Part shown: positions 45,078 through 53,964 of the stretch, in pieces
Layout of the letters: each line of letters starts with the position of its first letter
How positions within the stretch are numbered: the stretch's first letter is position 1
From: Makana argininalis_C
GTDB taxonomy: Bacteria > Pseudomonadota > Gammaproteobacteria > Enterobacterales > Enterobacteriaceae
Direction of reading: 5' to 3'
Length of the DNA stretch: 64,000 nucleotides
Assembly: GCA_044442865.1 (NCBI GenBank)
Contig: JBISJU010000001.1
Location: 1 to 64,000 of the forward strand
Program-made: the position numbers and the translations under genes
The notes under the pieces: model-generated
What the model saw: only the letters and a program-made list of their open reading frames with translations
Databases searched by the model: none
Told to the model about the DNA's origin: nothing

Positions 45078-48000
45078 TTATATTTTATTAAATTTTAACA
45101 TTGGTAATAAATATTTTTCAAATAAAAAAAACATTTCATTTATATTTTTTTTATTTAAATGTTTAACAACTTTTTTAATGTAAATATTATTATATTCAGA
45201 ATAAAATTCTTTTTTTTGATTAAAATATTTTATTATTTGTTCTCCAACTTTTTTTTTAATATTAACATTTTTATTTAAAGTTTTATTTTTACTATTATAA
45301 CAATATTGTTTCCATATATTACTTGAACTATAAAATAACAATAAAGGTTCTAAAATTCCTTTAAAATAACCTAAAATATAAAACATTAATAAATTTTTAG
45401 CTTTTTTTTTTTTAACAGGTAAAAAATTCCACTCTCCATTTATAAAAAACATAATACTATTTTTTTTTCCATCATATAAACAATAAATTAAATGTTCTAT
45501 CCATAAAATTAAACCATCTTTAATTGATATTTTTTTTGTACTCCATTTAATTATTCTATCTTTATAAAAATTATCAATCCACCCAATTAAAGTTATATTT
45601 TTAAAATTTAAACACACTTCTAAAGTTCTTTTTTTTAAAATATTAAATATTTTTATTTTATTATATAAATTAATTAATTTTTTATATTGTTCTAAAAAAA
45701 ATATTTTTCCAAATATTCCGTATTGTAGTAATCCAGAATATTTTATTTCATTAAATATTTTATTTATATTATTTTTTTTTATAATTAAATTTAATATTTT
45801 TTCTTTAATTTTGAAATTTGTGAAAATATTATTTAAATAATCTTTTTCATATGAACTTTCTATAAATGATTTATTAAAATAAATTTTTAAATTATTTATA
45901 AACCATGTTTTAATAGGGTTATTATAAAATTCAATAATATCTTCTAGTTTTAATATTTTATTTTTAAAATTTAATAATAATTTTGAATTTAAAGATAAAT
46001 CATATTTTAATTTTAATAAATTTTTTTTAAAATAATTTTTTTTTTTTTTTAAAAAAAATGTATTTTTTTTTAAAAAAAAATTTATATCATGAAATTTAAA
46101 AATATGTTTTATAATATTATTTATAATCTGTTTCTCTTCTAAATATTGATCTCCTTCAATATAAAAATTATTTGATATATAATAAATTAATTCATTCACA
46201 AATGTAGAATTAGTATTAATATTATTATTTTTAATATCATTTCCAATAAAACTTACATAAAAAATATCTTTAGCAGATAAAATAGACTCTAAAAAATAAT
46301 ACTTAAGATTTTCTAAAATATTAATATCACCAATTCTTGGATGTTTAAAAATCAAATTATAATTATTTTTATATTTTTTCTTTTGTATAATATTATCATT
46401 AATTCCTAATATACATACTATTCTAAAATTTATAGAAGACATAGATTTTAAATTACAAAAATTTATTTTTCCAAATAAAAAATTATTTATTATTTTTTTT
46501 TTATTTAATTTATTAAATAATTCTTCTTTAATTAATTTTACAGAAATTTTTTCTTTAAATTTAGATTTAATACAATATTTTAATATTTTTTTCCATGTAC
46601 TTTTAATAAGTGTTAAAATATTTTCTTCCTTGGGGGAAGTAGCATAAAAAAAAGAAGATATAATTTTTTCAGAAATTGAACACCAATATTTTATTTTTCT
46701 AGGTTTTAAAAGCTTTTTTTTAAAATATTTAATATTATTTATTAAATCATAAAATTTACCTAATAAACATGACGATAATCCATATGTCTTATCATATGGA
46801 AGAATTTTATTCCAAGATCCGAACTCACTATTCATTGCATAACCTAAAAACATTCTATTAAATCCAAAATCCCATGAATTTAAATTATTAATATTTTCAA
46901 TAAAATTATTATCTTTTTTTTCTTCATCTAATTCTAATTTAATTCCTGATTCTAATACCCATCTATTTAATATATCAATTTCTTTATTTTTGATATTAAA
47001 TTTACGTGATATAGATTTTACTTCTAAAAATTTTAAAATTTTTTTTGCAGATAATTTAATAAATGGTAAATCTAATAATTTCATAAAAGATAATGATATT
47101 AAATTAATTTTTTTCGATTCAATATCTGAAATATAAAATGGTAAATTATTTTTTAAATTATAATTTCCAAATATAGATTTAATTGATGCTACATAATTCT
47201 TTATATTTGGAGCCATTACAATAATATTTTGTGGTTTTAATGTTACATCTTTAGACATAATTAATAATAATTTATCATATAAAATTTCTATTTCTTTGTA
47301 ATAACTGTAACAAGCATTAATATTAATAGAAAAATCTTTTATTTTTATCATTCTTTTTAAAATTTTATTTTTATAAATATGTTTTTTATTTTCAGATGAA
47401 TAATTTTTTAAAATAAGAATGTCTTTTTTAATTAAATTTAAAATATTATTTTTAATAGGTTTAATAAATGCATTTATTTCTATAATTCTATTTAAATTAG
47501 AAATTAAATATATATATTCTTTACATTTCTTACCCCATGAAGAAAGAAAATAATTTCCTAAATTAGGTTTACTTATATAATTCAATAATACAGATTTTGT
47601 TTTATTATTTATAAAAATTATATTATTATTTTCTTTTATACATTTGTTTATTATTTTTTCAAAAAAATTAAAATCTTCTATATCTCCCCAATAATGTTTA
47701 CATGGATTTATAAACATATTATGAATATCCATAGAATTTCCTAATAATTCTAATAATTTAATATAAATAGGAGGTAATGAAGATATTCCAAAAATAAATA
47801 CTCTATTTGGTAATTTTATATTTTTTCTTTTTTTGTTTTTTATAATATTTTTAATATTATTAAAATTTTTATCATGTTGTAAAATTAATTCATTATAATG
47901 TACTTTATTATTTATTAATTTTCTCCATAAAAAAGATTGCCAAATCTGATCTTCATCCAAATTTTTTATTAATTTTCCTTCTTTCCAAGATTTTAACCAA

Positions 48001-48431
48001 TCAGGACGATATATTCTGTATTGATTAAAAATATAAGCTAATTGAGTAGAAAATTTAAATTTTTTTAAAATATCATTATTTTTTAAAAAATATTTAATTT
48101 TTAAAAAATATTTATTATTTAATATATCAGGTATTAAAGAAAAAATTTTCCATGTCATAATAGAATTATTACAAGTATATTTATATTTTATATTAGGTAA
48201 TAAATTAGAAATAACATTACATATAAATTTCGAAATAGTAATAAATTTTATATTTGCATATATACCAAGTTGTTCTGATAATTTAATTTTTATCCAATTT
48301 GCAATATTTTTATTTTTAACTATAATTATTTCTGGTTTTAAAGGATCATTTTTTTTTTTTTTAACAGATATTAATAAAGAAATAATTATCTTAAGCATAT
48401 CTGTGCTATTTGAATGATATATTATAAACAT
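45078..48431 (-). CDS. recC: Exodeoxyribonuclease V gamma subunit RecC
   Basis: Scaffold subunit of RecBCD that scans for Chi and splits the DNA strands. The 1117 residues match the E. coli 1122. Family signatures are modest: MFIIYHSNS start, PEIIIVKNKNIANWIKIKLSEQLGIYANIKF near 33-63, LPNRVFIFGISSLPP near 207-221, and NLPFYISD, with GLSS-type motif further on. An in-frame A15 tract (46036-46050 on the complementary strand) codes for lysines. First gene of the recCBD unit, preceded by the tRNA cluster. Confidence 0.94.
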   Translation of the reverse strand: MFIIYHSNSTDMLKIIISLLISVKKKKNDPLKPEIIIVKNKNIANWIKIKLSEQLGIYANIKFITISKFICNVISNLLPNIKYKYTCNNSIMTWKIFSLIPDILNNKYFLKIKYFLKNNDILKKFKFSTQLAYIFNQYRIYRPDWLKSWKEGKLIKNLDEDQIWQSFLWRKLINNKVHYNELILQHDKNFNNIKNIIKNKKRKNIKLPNRVFIFGISSLPPIYIKLLELLGNSMDIHNMFINPCKHYWGDIEDFNFFEKIINKCIKENNNIIFINNKTKSVLLNYISKPNLGNYFLSSWGKKCKEYIYLISNLNRIIEINAFIKPIKNNILNLIKKDILILKNYSSENKKHIYKNKILKRMIKIKDFSININACYSYYKEIEILYDKLLLIMSKDVTLKPQNIIVMAPNIKNYVASIKSIFGNYNLKNNLPFYISDIESKKINLISLSFMKLLDLPFIKLSAKKILKFLEVKSISRKFNIKNKEIDILNRWVLESGIKLELDEEKKDNNFIENINNLNSWDFGFNRMFLGYAMNSEFGSWNKILPYDKTYGLSSCLLGKFYDLINNIKYFKKKLLKPRKIKYWCSISEKIISSFFYATSPKEENILTLIKSTWKKILKYCIKSKFKEKISVKLIKEELFNKLNKKKIINNFLFGKINFCNLKSMSSINFRIVCILGINDNIIQKKKYKNNYNLIFKHPRIGDINILENLKYYFLESILSAKDIFYVSFIGNDIKNNNINTNSTFVNELIYYISNNFYIEGDQYLEEKQIINNIIKHIFKFHDINFFLKKNTFFLKKKKNYFKKNLLKLKYDLSLNSKLLLNFKNKILKLEDIIEFYNNPIKTWFINNLKIYFNKSFIESSYEKDYLNNIFTNFKIKEKILNLIIKKNNINKIFNEIKYSGLLQYGIFGKIFFLEQYKKLINLYNKIKIFNILKKRTLEVCLNFKNITLIGWIDNFYKDRIIKWSTKKISIKDGLILWIEHLIYCLYDGKKNSIMFFINGEWNFLPVKKKKAKNLLMFYILGYFKGILEPLLLFYSSSNIWKQYCYNSKNKTLNKNVNIKKKVGEQIIKYFNQKKEFYSEYNNIYIKKVVKHLNKKNINEMFFLFEKYLLPMLKFNKI

Positions 48432-48483
48432 AATGTTATATATTATTTTTTTTATTTTTAAATTTAAATTAAATAAATTATTT

Positions 48484-48557
48484 TAGCTACGACAGGAGTT
48501 GAACCTGTGACCTCAGCGTTATGAGTGCTGCGCTCTTACCAACTGAGCTACGTAGCT
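48484..48557 (-). tRNA. tRNA-Met (CAT), elongator
   Basis: 74 bases that fold as a cloverleaf; the acceptor AGCTACG pairs with CGTAGCT, and the discriminator is A. The anticodon loop carries CAT. Sequence and stem patterns follow E. coli metT/metU (GTAGCTCAGTTGG D arm). The initiator is excluded: there is a paired first base and no three G-C pairs in the anticodon stem. The tRNA-Ile2 type is less likely for the same reasons. CCA is not encoded. Last of three clustered tRNA genes. Confidence 0.93.
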
Positions 48558-48584
48558 TCAAATGTATTTAATGATATAAATTCT

Positions 48585-48657
48585 CTGGGGCACCAGGATT
48601 CGAACCTGGGAAATGACGGGATCAAAACCCGTTGCCTTTCCTCTTGGCTATACCCCA
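48585..48657 (-). tRNA. tRNA-Gln (TTG)
   Basis: 73 bases; the acceptor TGGGGTA pairs with TGCCCCA with one G-U. The anticodon loop TTTTGAT gives TTG. The T arm GGTTCGAATCC is canonical. It closely follows E. coli glnU/glnW. CCA is not encoded. It is the middle gene of Leu-Gln-Met, a contracted form of the enterobacterial met-leu-gln tRNA operon. The cognate ligase gene glnS is 1.6 kb away. Confidence 0.95.
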
Positions 48658-48667
48658 TAATTATAGT

Positions 48668-48749
48668 TACGGAAGGCGAGATTTGAACTCGCATGCATTT
48701 AAGCGTCAGAATCTAAATCTGATGCGTCTTCCATTTTCGCCACTCCCGT
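48668..48749 (-). tRNA. tRNA-Leu (TAG)
   Basis: 82 bases with a class II variable arm. The acceptor ACGGGAG pairs with CTTCCGT with one G-U; the anticodon loop TTTAGAT gives TAG. It resembles E. coli leuW, including GTGGCGAAA and the T arm CGAGTTCAAATCTCG. CCA is not encoded. First gene of the three-tRNA cluster on this strand. Confidence 0.95.
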
Positions 48750-48859
48750 TTATAATAATATTATATTATAATTAATATAATTAAAACATAATATTTTTAT
48801 ATTATCAAGTTTTTTTATAAAAATTATATTTTTAAATTAATATTTGTGAATTCAAATAA

Positions 48860-49603
48860 TTAAGCAGGGTTTGGTATATCTATAAAAGATACATCGAAAT
48901 TAAATTTTTTAAATAACCACTCACCTAAAGATTTTATTCCAAATTTTTCTGTAGAATAATGACCAGCTGAATATAAATGTAATTTATTTTCTTTAGCAAA
49001 ATTAACACATTGTTCAGATTTATCTCCTGTAATAAAAGCATCAATTTTTTTATTTCTTATAATTTCAATAAATTTTTGTCCACTTCCAGAACATAAAGCT
49101 ACAGTGTTTATAAAATTAGAACCAGTTTTTCCATAATAAAAAATATTATTATTTAAGTTTATTTCTAATTTTTTTTTTAATTCTTTTCCACTTAAAGGTC
49201 TATTTAGTTTTCCTTTTATAACTAACGGGTTTATAAATTTAATTATATTTATTTTTAAAATATTTGCTAATTGTACATTATTTCCGAATTTAATATGATA
49301 ATCTAAAGGTAAATGCCAAGCATATAAATTAATATTTTTAGTCAATATTTTTTTAAAATGATTACGTTTCATACCAAATATTTTAATATTTTCATTTTTC
49401 CAGAAATAACCATGGTGCACTATAATTGCATCAACATTTTTTTCAATAGCTATTTCTAATAATGTTTTACAAGAAGTTACTCCTGTAATTATTTTTTTTA
49501 CTTCTTTACGTCCTTCTATTTGCAACCCATTTGGACAATAATCTTTTATTGATATATTATTAAGTTTTTTATTTATTAATTTTTCTAATTTAATATTTAA
49601 CAT
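48860..49603 (-). CDS. Nif3-like dinuclear metal centre protein (YbgI family)
   Basis: Conserved protein with a two-metal site and unproven function; the family is often labelled Nif3 or GTP cyclohydrolase 1 type 2. The 247 residues equal E. coli YbgI. Motifs are YCPNGLQIEG near 23-32, VDAIIVHHGYFWKNE near 59-73 with the two metal-binding histidines, AWHLPLDYH near 93-101, and the C-terminal SAGHYSTEKFGIKSLGEWL with His and Glu ligands. Divergent from fldA. Confidence 0.9.
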   Translation of the reverse strand: MLNIKLEKLINKKLNNISIKDYCPNGLQIEGRKEVKKIITGVTSCKTLLEIAIEKNVDAIIVHHGYFWKNENIKIFGMKRNHFKKILTKNINLYAWHLPLDYHIKFGNNVQLANILKINIIKFINPLVIKGKLNRPLSGKELKKKLEINLNNNIFYYGKTGSNFINTVALCSGSGQKFIEIIRNKKIDAFITGDKSEQCVNFAKENKLHLYSAGHYSTEKFGIKSLGEWLFKKFNFDVSFIDIPNPA

Positions 49604-49768
49604 AAAATTTATAAAATAAACAAATTTAATTAAAAAATTTAAATAAATTTTAATTTTAAAATTTATTGAAATAATAAAATATTATATACTATTTTAATAA
49701 AATGAATTAATATTTAATATTTAATATTAAATTAGAAAAATTAATTTTAATTAAAAGGATAAAATTTA

Positions 49769-50284
49769 ATGTCTAAAATAGGGATTTTTTATGGAAGTGA
49801 TACTGGTAATACTGAAAAAATAGCTTATATTATTAATAATATTTTAGGAAAAAAAAAATCTGATATTTTTAATATATCTGAAATTAATAAAAAAGATATA
49901 GAAAAATATGATAAAATATTATTAGGGATATCTACATGGTATTATGGAGAACCTCAATGTGATTGGGATGATTTTTTTCCAATTATTAAAAAAATTAATT
50001 TTAAAAATAAGATTTGTGCTATATTTGGGTGTGGTGATCAAGAAAATTACCCAGAATATTTTTGTGACGCAATGGGTATTTTAGGAAATATTATTAAATT
50101 AAGAGGTGCAAAGATTGTTGGTAATTGGCCAACAAAAGGATATTATTTTATAAATTCAAAATCTTTAATTAAAAAAAAATATTTTATAGGTTTAGCTATT
50201 GATGAAGATACACAATCTGATTTAACATATTTAAGAATAAAAAATTGGATTATTAAAATTAATAAAGAAATGAATATTAATTAA
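49769..50284 (+). CDS. fldA: Flavodoxin 1
   Basis: FMN electron carrier for radical SAM and other reductive enzymes. The 171 residues are of the long-chain type. The FMN phosphate loop GSDTGNTEKIA spans 9-19, with STWYYGEPQCDWDDFF near 55-70 and FGCGDQENYPEYFCDAMG near 88-105. AAAGG precedes the ATG. A possible partner for HemW or other radical SAM proteins. Convergent with glnS, 19 bases away. Confidence 0.96.
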   Translation: MSKIGIFYGSDTGNTEKIAYIINNILGKKKSDIFNISEINKKDIEKYDKILLGISTWYYGEPQCDWDDFFPIIKKINFKNKICAIFGCGDQENYPEYFCDAMGILGNIIKLRGAKIVGNWPTKGYYFINSKSLIKKKYFIGLAIDEDTQSDLTYLRIKNWIIKINKEMNIN

Positions 50285-50303
50285 TTTAATTTATATTCAT
50301 TTG

Positions 50304-51965
50304 CTATTTTTTAATTCTAGATCTAATCGTAGTTGTTAAATTGAAAACAGGATATTTACAAGAATAATATTTTTGATCTGCATAAAAATAACCTTCTCTT
50401 TCAAATTGAATATTTTTATTAATATCAATATTAGATATATTGTATTCAGAAAAACCATTAAATATTTTAATAGATTTTTTATTAAAGTTATTAATACAAT
50501 CTTTATAAGAATATATTCTTTTTTTAATTAATAATTTATCATAAATTCTAAATTCTGTTGGTAAATTCTGTTTTACAGAAACCCAATGAATTATACCTTT
50601 TAATTTTCTTATTTTTTGAGATTTGTTATTAAAAGAATTTGGATCATGACAACAAAATATAGTAGAAATATTACCATTTTTATCTTTAATAAAGGATTTA
50701 GCTTTTATTATACAAGCATATCTTAATCGCACTTCTTTACCTATAGATAATCTATAATATTCAATACTTGGTTTTTCATTAAAATCATCTTTATTTATAA
50801 ATATTTCTCTACTAAACAAAACTTTTCTAGTTCCCATTTCTGGTTTTTTAGGATGGTTTTTCATAAAAATTATTTTTTGATAATCAAATTTTAAACTTTC
50901 TATAATTAATTTTACTGGATTTACCACAGCCATTGCACGTATCGCATTTTTATTTAAATCTTTTCTTAAACAATTTTCTAAAACAGATAAATTTATATGA
51001 CTTTCTTGTTTTGAAATTCCAATTATTTTACAAAAATTACGTATTGAATTTGGTGTATAACCTCGGCGTCTAAGACCAGAAATAGTAAGTAATCTAGGAT
51101 CATCCCATGTTTTAACAAGTTTTTTTTTAATAATATATTTTAAATAACGTTTAGATATTATTGTATTATTTATTTCTAATTTAGCAAATTCATATTGTTT
51201 TGGAATAATTTTACGATGAGATATGTTTTTTAAAATCCAATTGTATAAAATTTTATTATTTTGAAATTCCAAAGTACATAAAGAATGAGTTACTCCTTCT
51301 AATAAATCAGAAATACAATGAGCAAAATCGTACATTGGGTAAATACACCAAGTATTTCCAGTTTTATGATGACTTGTAAATCTTATTCTATACAGTACAG
51401 GATCTCTCATTATAATATAAGGTGAAGACATATTAATTTTAGCTCTTAAACACATACTATTTTCTTTGAATTCACAGTTATGCATCTTTAAAAAAAGATC
51501 TAAATTTTCTTTAATACTTCTATTTCTATAAGGACTATTTTTTCCATTTTTCTTTAATGTTCCACGATATTTTTTTATTTCTTTTATAGATAATTGATCT
51601 ATATAAGCTAATCCTTTTTTAATTAATTTAACAGCATATTTTTTTATTTTATAAAAATAATCAGATGAGTATTTAATATTTTTATTCCATTTAAAACCTA
51701 ACCAATTAATATCTTTTTTAATTGAGTCAATATATTTTATTTTTTCTTTAACTGGATTAGTATCATCAAAACGAAGATTACATTTTCCATTATAATATTT
51801 AGCAATACCAAAATTTAAACATATAGATTTAGCATGACCTATATGTAAATAACCATTAGGTTCAGGAGGGAATCTAGTTTTTATATATTTATATTTACCT
51901 AGTATAATATCTTTATTAACAATTTTATAAATAAAATTTTTTGTTCCATTTTGTATTTTACTCAA
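50304..51965 (-). CDS. glnS: Glutaminyl-tRNA synthetase
   Basis: Class I ligase charging tRNA-Gln. The 553 residues match the E. coli 554. RFPPEPNGYLHIGHAKS near 31-47 holds the HIGH motif. NLRFDDTNPVKE follows near 63-74. The KMSKS loop is the GlnRS-type variant IISKR near 265. The C-terminal beta-barrel domains that read the anticodon are complete. Direct charging fits the tRNA-Gln (TTG) gene nearby and makes a GatCAB bypass unnecessary. Confidence 0.98.
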   Translation of the reverse strand: MSKIQNGTKNFIYKIVNKDIILGKYKYIKTRFPPEPNGYLHIGHAKSICLNFGIAKYYNGKCNLRFDDTNPVKEKIKYIDSIKKDINWLGFKWNKNIKYSSDYFYKIKKYAVKLIKKGLAYIDQLSIKEIKKYRGTLKKNGKNSPYRNRSIKENLDLFLKMHNCEFKENSMCLRAKINMSSPYIIMRDPVLYRIRFTSHHKTGNTWCIYPMYDFAHCISDLLEGVTHSLCTLEFQNNKILYNWILKNISHRKIIPKQYEFAKLEINNTIISKRYLKYIIKKKLVKTWDDPRLLTISGLRRRGYTPNSIRNFCKIIGISKQESHINLSVLENCLRKDLNKNAIRAMAVVNPVKLIIESLKFDYQKIIFMKNHPKKPEMGTRKVLFSREIFINKDDFNEKPSIEYYRLSIGKEVRLRYACIIKAKSFIKDKNGNISTIFCCHDPNSFNNKSQKIRKLKGIIHWVSVKQNLPTEFRIYDKLLIKKRIYSYKDCINNFNKKSIKIFNGFSEYNISNIDINKNIQFEREGYFYADQKYYSCKYPVFNLTTTIRSRIKK

Positions 51966-52050
51966 AATTAATACCTTTTTAAAAAAATTTAAATATTTAA
52001 TTTTAAATAATTATTAATATTTAATTTTAATTTATATAAATTAATTCTTT

Positions 52051-53896
52051 TTAATCATCTAAAAAACTTCTTAATATTTCTGATCTGCTAGGGTGACGTA
52101 ATTTACGTAAAGCTTTTGCTTCTATTTGACGAATTCTTTCTCTTGTAACTTCAAATTTTTTACCCACTTCTTCTAAAGTATGATCTGTATTCATATCTAT
52201 TCCAAATCTCATACGTAAGACTTTAGCTTCTCTAACAGTAAGACCTGCTAAAATATTATTAGTAGCATATCTTAAACTATCTGATGTTGCAGAATCTAAT
52301 GGTAATTCAATGTTATTATCTTCAATAAAATCACATAAATGTGCATCTTCATCATTACCTATTTGTGTTTCCATAGAAATAGGTTCTTTAGCGATTTTTA
52401 AAACTTTTCTTATTTTATCTTCTGAAATCATCATTCTTTCAGATAATTCTTCTGGTGTTGGTTCTCTACCTATTTCTTGAATAATTTGTCTTGAAGTTCT
52501 ATTTAATTTATTTATAGTTTCAATCATATGTACTGGTATACGTATTGTACGAGCTTGATCAGCAATTGATCTTGTAATGGATTGGCGTATCCACCATGTT
52601 GCATAAGTAGAAAATTTATAACCACGTTTATATTCAAATTTATCTACAGCTTTCATTAACCCTATATTTCCTTCTTGTATAAGATCTAAAAATTGTAAAC
52701 CTCTATTTAAATATTTTTTAGCTATAGATATAACAAGACGTAGATTAGATTCAACCATTTCTTTTTTTGATTTAATAATGTTTATTTTTCCTATAAAAAT
52801 ACTTCTATTTATATTTTTTAATTGTCTAATTGTTAGTTTTGTTTGTTTTTCAATTTTATTTAATTCAAATGTATTAACATTTATATCTTTATTTATTTTT
52901 TTTAATTTAATTGACCATGGTGTATTACAAGAAATTGCATAATTAAACCAATTTATTGTTTTATTATTATTATTATTATAAATTTTTACAAAAGTTTTTT
53001 TTGGCATATTACATTTATAAATACATAACTTTATTATTTTATTTTCTTGTATTTTTATTTTATTCATAATAATACTAATTTTATTCATAAGAAAATTCAA
53101 TTGTTTATGAGATAATTTAAATTGTTTAAATATATTATTTAGTTTTTTAATTTCTATTAATGCTTTATAATGATTTCTACCATATTTTTTTATTATTTTT
53201 ATTGTTATCTTGTTTTGTGCACTTAATGCTATAAATTTTTTATTTGCTATTTTAAAATTAATTTTATTATAATTATTCATTCTTTCTTTATTTTTATTAT
53301 TATGTTCTTCTATATTATTTCCAAAATATTTTTCTTTTTTAGATAATTCATTTTTAATATTATTTATTAAAAACAATTCTTTTGAATTTTTATCTATAAT
53401 ATTAGATATTACATCAGTTAATTTTATTTTACCTTTTTTAATGTATTCATATTGTTTTAATATATAAATCACAGTATTTGGATATTTAGATATAGATATT
53501 CTAACATTATTTATTCCGTGTTCTATTCGTTTAGATATATTTATTTCTTGTTTTCTATTTAATAAATCAACTGTTCCCATTTCTTTCATATACATTCTTA
53601 TTGCATCATTTGTTTTATATATTTCTGAATCTGAATTTGAAATACATTTATGTGATTCATGTAATATATGTGTATGATAATTATTTTTTTTATTTAAAAT
53701 AACATTATGTAAATTAATATTTTTTTCTATAATTTTTATGCCAATTTTATTAATAATATTAATTATATTTTTAATATTAATATGTTTTTTAAAATCAGCT
53801 TTAATATGATTGTTAATTTGTGAAAAAGTTAAATAACCTTTTTTTTTACCAATTTTAATAAGTAAATTTGTGTTTGTTTTTTTTTTTTTTTTTCAT
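52051..53896 (-). CDS. rpoD: RNA polymerase sigma-70 (RpoD), reading frame broken at a poly(A) tract after the start codon
   Basis: Housekeeping sigma factor. From ATG 53595 an intact frame of 514 codons covers region 1.2 (MYMKEMGTVDLLNRKQE) to region 4 (EVTRERIRQIEAKALRKLRHPS). Another 94 in-frame codons extend upstream and clearly encode region 1.1 (LLIKIGKKKGYLTFSQINNH, matching E. coli LLVTRGKEQGYLTYAEVNDH). They contain no ATG, GTG or TTG and are preceded by TGA. The only suitable start is ATG 53896, followed by 17 A (53877-53893), which puts it out of frame. Losing one A or gaining two gives about 614 residues, against 613 in E. coli. It is the third gene of rpsU-dnaG-rpoD. Confidence 0.93.
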
Positions 53897-53964
53897 AATA
53901 TTACATCCAATTTATTTAAATAAATTTTATTAATTATAAATTATATTTTATAAATATTATTTTT

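Noticed and set aside
48484..48557. Initiator tRNA-Met or tRNA-Ile2 for the CAT tRNA
   Set aside because: The first acceptor pair is intact and the anticodon stem lacks the three G-C pairs of the initiator. The D-arm and acceptor match metT/metU better than ileX.
52051..53595. Treating ATG 53595 as the true rpoD start
   Set aside because: The 94 codons upstream stay in frame and clearly encode sigma region 1.1, so the gene extends to the ATG at 53896 with a frame break in the A17 tract. An additional short product from 53595 remains possible.
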